Shown here in pieces: positions 22,876-27,483 of a DNA stretch of 27,483 bases. This DNA comes from JBBIRT01 sp037441725 (lineage in GTDB: Bacteria > Desulfobacterota > BSN033 > UBA1163). The notes below the pieces were generated by a model. The model had not been told where the DNA came from and did no database searches. It saw only the letters and a program-made list of their open reading frames with translations. The stretch spans positions 1-27,483 of the forward strand of contig JBBIRT010000030.1 in the NCBI GenBank assembly GCA_037441725.1, in the 5' to 3' direction. Positions within the stretch are counted from its first letter, which is position 1; every line of letters begins with the position of its first letter. The translations under genes and the position numbers were made by a program.

Positions 22876-23811
22876 TTGGAATCATTGAAACAACTTCTTC
22901 TTCATCATTTTGAAAAGATCTTGGTGGGAATCATCTTGATTGCCACCTTCTTAGGAACCCTCTTTGTTGAGGAGAAGTTTATCGTGCTCAATTTTTATTA
23001 CCTTCCAGTGCTCACGGCAGGTTACTTTCTCGGTCGACGCATCGGGGTACTCACCGCTGTCTTCTCCATCCTTGCCGTGATCATTAGTCTTTTAATCTTT
23101 CCAAACTATTTTGGGATCGATAAGGATGTTTTAAGGTCAATGTCTCAGCTCTCGTCATGGGGCGGTTTTCTCATCCTTGCCAGCTTCACCGTCGGGACCC
23201 TTTATGAAAAAAATGAGCAGAAGATAAAAGAGTTAAAGAATGCCTATATTGGGGTTTTGGAAATCCTTTCTAAGTACCTCGAATCCACAGACCGTTATAC
23301 GAAAGGTCACTCCGTTCGGGTATCCGAATTAGCCATGGAAATTGGAAAGGCCATGCAGTTGCCTCGATCCGAGATTGAAAACATTAGGGTCGCAGGTCTC
23401 CTCCATGATATTGGAAAGATTGAAATCAGTGGCGAGATCTTACGCAAAGCCGCTGAGTTAAGCACCGAAGAGAAGGAAATTATTGAATGGCATACGGTCA
23501 AAGGGGCCTACCTTCTGTCAGCCGTGGGTGCGGTATTAAAAGAGGTCGTTCCAATCGTGATTGCCCACCATAAATATTTTTCGGAAACCCTCGAGACGAA
23601 TAATGGAGGTCCCATGAAGATCCCCTTTGGAGCCCGTGTAGTCGCTGTAGCGGATGCTTATGATGCCATGACGACTGACCGACCCTACCGAAAGGGGATG
23701 CCTCCTTGGGAGGCTATGCAAGAGATTATAGCCAATACAGGCACCCAGTTTGATCCGGTTGTAGTAGAGGCTTTTAAACGGATCATCAGCGAAAAATTAG
23801 AAAGGGAATAA
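22876..23811 (+). CDS. membrane HD-GYP-related phosphohydrolase lacking the GYP loop
   Basis: 311 residues starting at TTG (22876) with AAAAGGAG seven bases ahead. About four membrane helices fill residues 15-115 ('ILVGIILIATFLGTLFVEE', 'YYLPVLTAGYFLGRRIGVLT' onward), followed by a short coiled linker and an HD domain. Metal ligands are present: 'TKGHSVRVSELA', H177-D178 in 'GLLHDIGKIEI', 'IEWHTVKGAYLL', H231-H232, and D260 in 'VAVADAYDAMTTDRPYR'. The segment that normally reads ...DGxGYPxGL... between HH and the IP is replaced by 'KYFSETLETNNGGPMKIP'. c-di-GMP hydrolysis is therefore plausible but not assured. It is 14 bases behind the kinase-like gene and 27 before the cyclase. Confidence 0.87.
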   Translation: MESLKQLLLHHFEKILVGIILIATFLGTLFVEEKFIVLNFYYLPVLTAGYFLGRRIGVLTAVFSILAVIISLLIFPNYFGIDKDVLRSMSQLSSWGGFLILASFTVGTLYEKNEQKIKELKNAYIGVLEILSKYLESTDRYTKGHSVRVSELAMEIGKAMQLPRSEIENIRVAGLLHDIGKIEISGEILRKAAELSTEEKEIIEWHTVKGAYLLSAVGAVLKEVVPIVIAHHKYFSETLETNNGGPMKIPFGARVVAVADAYDAMTTDRPYRKGMPPWEAMQEIIANTGTQFDPVVVEAFKRIISEKLERE

Positions 23812-23838
23812 AGGCAGTTTAAGAAAGAAGGATAGAAT

Positions 23839-24861
23839 ATGCAAACCCCTAAACCTCAGGGAACGAACCATCCAAACCCTCATCTCCCACTCAATCCCAG
23901 AGATATATATCTGAATTCCATTAAGACTGAGGAGTTCAGACATACTTCACTTTCAGTAGGGAATTCCTCTTTCACCAATTTTCATCTCAAAGGAATGATG
24001 GACTTTTTAAATAATTTATCCCGCCCCATCTTGATTAGTATCGCTTCAATCATACTCGTATTGGTAGGACTCCTTAATTATTTAGCAGGTCCAACCCTTT
24101 CAACCTGGATCCTTTACTTGATCCCTATATTTTTGCTCACCTGGTTTGCTGAACGATGGCTTGGAATCTTGGCCTCGATTATCAGCTCAACTGTATGGTT
24201 GATAGCGGATTACACTGCAGGGATGACCTATTCAGACCATACCATTCCTATCTGGAATTATACCGCGAGGTTATGTTCTTTCATGATCCTTACACTTATT
24301 CTCTCTGCGTTGAAAGAGGCCATTGAGAAAGAAAAAGAACTATCCCGAATTGACTTCTTAACCCGAGTAGGAAATAGCCGCTACTTTATCGAACTCACAG
24401 ATATGGAAATTGATCGAGCCCGACGGTACGGACACCCATTAACGGTTGTATATATTGATCTTGACAATTTCAAATCCATTAATGATCGTTTTGGACATAG
24501 CACGGGGGACTATCTTTTAAGATTGGTGGCCAATACCATTAAGAATAATATTCGTCTATCAGATACCGTAGCCCGACTGGGTGGAGACGAATTTGCTATT
24601 TTACTACCTGAAACCGGCCCTGAACTCGCTGAGGCCATCACACGGAAGGTTCAAAAAATCAATTTAGAGATCATGGAGAAAAACGGTTGGCCTGTCACAT
24701 TTAGTATCGGGGTCGTTACCTTTATCCATCCCCCTTCAACGGTGGATGAGATTTTGAGGATCTCTGACAATTTAATGTACAACGCAAAAAACAATGGAAA
24801 GAATACAGTCAAGTACGAGGTCACCGGGATCAAGGATTGGTCTTCTGTGACGGTTGCATAA
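23839..24861 (+). CDS. membrane diguanylate cyclase (GGDEF)
   Basis: 340 residues: a roughly 50-residue polar N-terminus, four or so membrane helices (about 58-155), then a GGDEF domain making c-di-GMP from two GTP. The active site is canonical: 'RLGGDEFAILLPE' with GGDEF at 248-252. The inhibitory RxxD site is intact five residues before it (R239-L-S-D242), so product inhibition is expected. 'IDLDNFKSINDRFGHSTGDYLL' features the metal-binding Asp and the GTP-binding part. AAGGA precedes the ATG. It closes the five-gene run that begins with the HTH gene, so synthesis, possible breakdown and two receptors for c-di-GMP are encoded together. Confidence 0.93.
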   Translation: MQTPKPQGTNHPNPHLPLNPRDIYLNSIKTEEFRHTSLSVGNSSFTNFHLKGMMDFLNNLSRPILISIASIILVLVGLLNYLAGPTLSTWILYLIPIFLLTWFAERWLGILASIISSTVWLIADYTAGMTYSDHTIPIWNYTARLCSFMILTLILSALKEAIEKEKELSRIDFLTRVGNSRYFIELTDMEIDRARRYGHPLTVVYIDLDNFKSINDRFGHSTGDYLLRLVANTIKNNIRLSDTVARLGGDEFAILLPETGPELAEAITRKVQKINLEIMEKNGWPVTFSIGVVTFIHPPSTVDEILRISDNLMYNAKNNGKNTVKYEVTGIKDWSSVTVA

Positions 24862-24908
24862 TTTATTTCAAGGTGTGATTCAGTCTTTCCACCCATCAAA
24901 AATTTTTC

Positions 24909-24937
24909 TTGACACAATTGTCTTCATCATTTATCAT
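24909..24937 (+). promoter_or_regulatory. sigma-70 promoter of the PA2779-like / C39 / TPR genes
   Basis: TTGACA (24909-24914), 17-base spacer, TATCAT (24932-24937). The leader would be about 25 bases with a strong AAGGAGGA ribosome binding site. It separates these genes from the signalling operon that ends at 24861. Confidence 0.7.
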
Positions 24938-24968
24938 CCAAATTAAATCCCAAGCTAAGGAGGAAAAA

Positions 24969-25370
24969 ATGAACCCCTCATGGAGAAAGATGGTTGCATG
25001 TTATTTGATCTTGGCAATGTTTGTGATTGGCATCACTCCAAGAGTCTATGCAGGATTCTCTCCATCCGAAGCGGTCTCTATTTTAAACGTTGATCGATCC
25101 TCTGATCTGGAAAGGATCCGTAAAGTTCTTGAAATGAAGATGGTACGCGAAAGACTAAAGGACTTCGGTTTTACTCCTGATGAAATCGAGAAAAAAATCA
25201 CCCAGCTTAGTGATCAACAGATCCATCAGCTCGCCGTTCAACTCGATGAATTAAGGGTCGGTGGAAATGGGTGGGCATGGGTTCTGGTCATTCTCATCCT
25301 CATTGCGATTGGGGTTATTGTTTATTTCTACATGACCGGTCATCGTGTCGTGATTGAAAGAGAAAAGTGA
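24969..25370 (+). CDS. PA2779-like small membrane protein
   Basis: 133 residues from the ATG at 24969, directly behind AAGGAGGAAAAA. A signal peptide ('VACYLILAMFVIGITPRVYA') is followed by a charged helical middle ('LGFTPDEIEKKI'-type region, 'ITQLSDQQIHQLAVQLDEL') and a C-terminal membrane helix ('WAWVLVILILIAIGVIVYFY'). This arrangement and the neighbouring C39 peptidase match the PA2779 family, known mainly from its conserved pairing with PA2778-type cysteine peptidases; its function is not known. Expressed from its own promoter. Confidence 0.75.
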   Translation: MNPSWRKMVACYLILAMFVIGITPRVYAGFSPSEAVSILNVDRSSDLERIRKVLEMKMVRERLKDFGFTPDEIEKKITQLSDQQIHQLAVQLDELRVGGNGWAWVLVILILIAIGVIVYFYMTGHRVVIEREK

Positions 25371-25374
25371 AGTT

Positions 25375-25953
25375 GTGGGAGAAATCTCTTCCCGATGCCT
25401 ATTGAGAAGGGGCGTTCGTTTATCCAAACGCCCCTCTTTATTTCTAATCATCTTACTCCTCTCAGCCTCCTGCACGACATCTCTACCATCCAGACTTTCC
25501 CCCCCTTTCCGTCTCATAGAAAATGTTCCCTTCTTTCCTCAAGAGGACTTTCAGTGTGGACCTGCCTCGCTTGCAGGGGTGATGAATTATTGGGGGGCGA
25601 ATGTATCCTTAGAGGAGATTACCAGGGAGATCTATAGCCCTTCTGCTAAAGGAACTCTCAATTTAGACATGATCCTATATGCGAAACAAAAAGGGATGAA
25701 ATCAAGTTATTACAATGGAGGGATGGAGGATATTAAAAATAAAATTGACTCAGGGTATCCTCTCATTGTGATGGTTGATTTAGGTCTCTGGATATATCAG
25801 CAAAACCATTTTATGGTCGTCATAGGTTACGATCAAAATGGGGTTATCGTCAACTCAGGGAGGGAAAGGCTCAAACACATCCCTTTGAGAAACTTTATAA
25901 AAAAATGGGAAAAAACTCAATTCTGGACCCTTTGGATCACTCCTTCCCAATGA
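25375..25953 (+). CDS. C39-like cysteine peptidase lipoprotein (PA2778-like)
   Basis: About 192 residues from the GTG at 25375, four bases after the preceding stop; TTG codons at 25354 and 25402 are alternatives and none has a good ribosome binding site. A lipoprotein signal peptide ends 'LIILLLSASC' (Cys33 with this start). The papain-like C39 domain shows the oxyanion Gln and nucleophile Cys in 'FFPQEDFQCGPASLAGVMNY' and the catalytic His in 'QNHFMVVIGYD'. The third position is Asn in 'VIVNSGRE' where Asp or Asn is usual. Substrate unknown; it is anchored in the envelope, not fused to an ABC exporter. A terminator-like hairpin (25409-25434) lies inside its signal-peptide codons. Confidence 0.8.
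   Translation: MGEISSRCLLRRGVRLSKRPSLFLIILLLSASCTTSLPSRLSPPFRLIENVPFFPQEDFQCGPASLAGVMNYWGANVSLEEITREIYSPSAKGTLNLDMILYAKQKGMKSSYYNGGMEDIKNKIDSGYPLIVMVDLGLWIYQQNHFMVVIGYDQNGVIVNSGRERLKHIPLRNFIKKWEKTQFWTLWITPSQ
25409..25434 (+). terminator. terminator-like hairpin inside the start of the C39 peptidase gene
   Basis: GGGGCGTT (25409-25416) and AACGCCCC (25427-25434) form an eight-base GC-rich stem, nine with the flanking A:T, with a ten-base loop. TCTTTATTTCT follows. The form is that of an intrinsic terminator, but it lies between candidate start codons and the mature part of the peptidase. Confidence 0.6.
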
Positions 25954-26567
25954 GAGAGAATCTATTCAAGAATAAGAAAAATATTTTTTACCCGATTCTT
26001 ATCCTGACCCTCCTCTCCTATCTCCCAGGGTGTCTTCCATTTAGGATAATCGTATTAAGAGATCCTCTCACTCCTGAGGAACATCTAAACCTTGGATTGG
26101 CCTATGAAAGAAATGGTGAATTCGACCCTGCCATTCGAGAATATCAACGGGCGTCCAAGAAAATTCCAGTGGCTTATCTTTATCTTGGGAATGCCTATTT
26201 TCAAAAGATGGAATTGGAAAAGGCGGAGGCCTTCTATAAAAAGGCCATAAAGAAAGAACCTAAAAATGCAGACGCCTATAATAATCTTGCGTGGCTTTAT
26301 TACACCCGACGGGAAAACCTTGAGGAAGGAGAAAGATTGGCGTTGAAGGCCATTGAACTTAATCCTTTGAAAGAATCTATTTATAAGGATACCTTAGAAA
26401 AGATTAGGGAATTAAAGAAGCTTCTTAGCCCTCCTTCTTCTCTTCGTCTTCCATCTTCTTTAAGAAGGCTTGAATGTAGATTACTTTATCCTCTTTTGTC
26501 CCATCCTCCTTGGATACGGTTTGGGGAATCTCCCCAGATTGTATGTAAGCTTCTTCCAAATGGCTAA
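25950..26567 (+). CDS. TPR lipoprotein
   Basis: 205 residues. The ATG at 25950 overlaps the C39 peptidase stop as ATGA. The signal peptide ends in a clean lipobox 'LLSYLPGC' (Cys28). Three TPR-like units follow (about residues 38-150: 'HLNLGLAYERNGEFDPAIRE', 'AYLYLGNAYFQKMELEKAEA', 'AYNNLAWLYYTRRENLEEGE'). In PA2778-type proteins a peptidase and TPRs occur in one chain; here they are two coupled genes. From about residue 159 the sequence is low-complexity (Leu/Ser/Pro/Arg) and is antisense to the last 143 bases of the PAC2 gene, so this tail is probably not original. Confidence 0.8.
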   Translation: MRENLFKNKKNIFYPILILTLLSYLPGCLPFRIIVLRDPLTPEEHLNLGLAYERNGEFDPAIREYQRASKKIPVAYLYLGNAYFQKMELEKAEAFYKKAIKKEPKNADAYNNLAWLYYTRRENLEEGERLALKAIELNPLKESIYKDTLEKIRELKKLLSPPSSLRLPSSLRRLECRLLYPLLSHPPWIRFGESPQIVCKLLPNG

Positions 26568-27315
26568 TGGCCTCTTTAAGTTTTGGGTCCTGTTCTATCA
26601 ATCGTCTTACTTGTTGATCAAAATAAGTACTGGCCTTTTCAAGATCAGAAAGATCAAGTTTAATCTTGGTCAAATCGATCAGTCTTCTTAGGACAGAACA
26701 GATCACTTTGATATTTCTCGCCTGAAGATATTGTGGCGCATGTCCCCAAAGACTAATCGCTCTAAGTCCCCTCTTTCGAGCTGACATCAGGATAAAGGTT
26801 TGAATGCTGATGGGTCCAGAGTATTCGGTCAACCGAAGTCCTGCCTGCATCACCGACTCTCTCAATGACTCATGATTAAAGAGGGCGCTCACCACTGGGG
26901 GATAGGTATGGGGGATGTAGTCATAGGTTCCACCAATGGTAAATATTTGACTGACATTGAACTGGATGGCTAAATCGAGGATAAGATCTGCAAAGACATC
27001 CCATCGGAAATGGGGCTCAACTCCTTGGAAAAGGATAAGGTCAGTAAAAGGACAACCTTTTACATAATAGAAATGATTCTCCGAGAATTTAAGCTCTATT
27101 ACCCTTCCTTCTTTAATGACCGCCACCGGTCGCAGGGATGAGGTCTGATAAAAATTCTCTGTCGGAATAGAGGCAAAGGGTTTTGCCTCTAAGCTCTCAA
27201 TCAAATGTTGTAACGTATAGGATGAAACCTCTGCAGCATTCGGCCATCCTTCAAATCCAATAATCAGGTATGGTCTATTGAGGATTGGCTTTTCTGTATA
27301 AATAATATTTTCCAT
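26425..27315 (-). CDS. PAC2 family protein
   Basis: 296 residues from the ATG at 27315, with GGGAG six bases ahead. An ATG at 27336 overlaps the -10 element and would not be transcribed. The sequence matches the PAC2 (proteasome-assembly-chaperone-like) fold: 'RPYLIIGFEGWPNAAEVSSY' at the start, 'LILFQGVEPHFRWDVFADLI', 'FTIGGTYDYIPHTYPPVVSA', 'ISLWGHAPQYLQARNIKVIC', and a charged helical C-terminus. Bacterial members are conserved but of unknown function. The 3' end overlaps the TPR gene tail-to-tail by 143 bases. Confidence 0.86.
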   Translation of the reverse strand: MENIIYTEKPILNRPYLIIGFEGWPNAAEVSSYTLQHLIESLEAKPFASIPTENFYQTSSLRPVAVIKEGRVIELKFSENHFYYVKGCPFTDLILFQGVEPHFRWDVFADLILDLAIQFNVSQIFTIGGTYDYIPHTYPPVVSALFNHESLRESVMQAGLRLTEYSGPISIQTFILMSARKRGLRAISLWGHAPQYLQARNIKVICSVLRRLIDLTKIKLDLSDLEKASTYFDQQVRRLIEQDPKLKEAISHLEEAYIQSGEIPQTVSKEDGTKEDKVIYIQAFLKKMEDEEKKEG

Positions 27316-27331
27316 CTTCCTCTCCCAAGAA

Positions 27332-27361
27332 ATCATATCCTGCAGCTTCCCTTTCTGTCAA
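27332..27361 (-). promoter_or_regulatory. sigma-70 promoter of the PAC2 gene
   Basis: TTGACA (27356-27361), 18-base spacer, TATGAT (27332-27337) on the minus strand, giving a leader of about 10 bases to the ATG at 27315. It argues against the longer start. Confidence 0.6.
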
Positions 27362-27397
27362 CATTCTAAAAAAAGACCTCTTTAAAAATATTTAAAT

Positions 27398-27418
27398 AAG
27401 TCTTTCAAGGACTTTTTT
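27398..27418 (+). terminator. weak terminator-like hairpin
   Basis: AAGTCTT and GGACTT-side bases pair over seven positions (one G:U) with a three-base loop, followed by TTTT. The stem is AT-rich. It lies between divergent genes, so what it would terminate is unclear. Confidence 0.25.
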
Positions 27419-27477
27419 AGAGCTCAATAAGAGATCTCTGAAAAAGTATCTTAAGCCATATAGAATGGAGAGGTGTG

Positions 27478-27483
27478 ATGGAA
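27478..27483 (+). CDS. start of a plus-strand gene, cut by window edge
   Basis: Only ATG GAA is visible, but GGAGAGG lies seven bases ahead, a good ribosome binding site. Product unknown. Confidence 0.35.

Overview
This looks like a draft-genome or MAG contig (a 10-base N gap lies at 17939-17948) from a Gram-negative bacterium of moderate, AT-leaning composition. LPS export genes (lptF/lptG), an LPS-core-type sugar kinase, several lipoproteins, the indirect tRNA amidation enzyme GatB, an AmmeMemoRadiSam-type protein, a sigma-54 type promoter and the PA2778/PA2779-type pair fit a deltaproteobacterial (Desulfobacterota-like) lineage. That placement is inference from gene content, not a phylogeny.

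Layout. 1-52 is the 5' part of an initiator tRNA gene, divergent from lptF-lptG (199-2467). A CcdA-type thiol-redox membrane protein (2470-3198) converges on lptG. Next come a UPF0173 metallo-beta-lactamase-fold protein (3386-4042) and a tight hpt / TPR-periplasmic-binding lipoprotein-type / endonuclease V run (4089-6967). On the minus strand, gatB - mtnA - SAM hydroxide adenosyltransferase - class I aminotransferase (11495 down to 7013) form a translationally coupled set. The aminotransferase is interrupted by one in-frame TAA. A Kdo/WaaP-type kinase (11633-12493) is divergent from gatB. A tRNA-Arg(CCG), a small membrane protein and an alpha/beta hydrolase follow on the minus strand, then rpoD (13978-15579). 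The minus-strand set argS - MEMO-like protein (broken by the N gap) - AMP-ligase-like protein fills 19962-15566. The ligase homologue has lost two catalytic signatures.

The most interesting region is 20107-26567. A minus-strand PilZ gene is divergent from a five-gene plus-strand run: a multi-HTH protein, a second PilZ protein, a histidine-kinase-like protein without recognisable ATP-binding G boxes, a membrane HD-GYP-type protein lacking the GYP loop, and a membrane diguanylate cyclase with intact GGDEF and RxxD I-site. A canonical -24/-12 sigma-54 element (20847-20862) lies just ahead of the run, with two perfect palindromes upstream. The run is followed, from its own sigma-70 promoter, by a PA2779-like membrane protein, a C39-type cysteine peptidase lipoprotein and a TPR lipoprotein. 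Together this resembles an atypical c-di-GMP signalling locus linked to an envelope peptidase module.

The window ends with a PAC2-family gene (minus) and the first two codons of a plus-strand gene.

Several sigma-70-like promoters (TTGACA-type) are readable. Two of them (lptF and the kinase gene) sit so close to the start codon that the mRNAs should be almost leaderless. No CRISPR array, insertion sequence or rRNA was seen.
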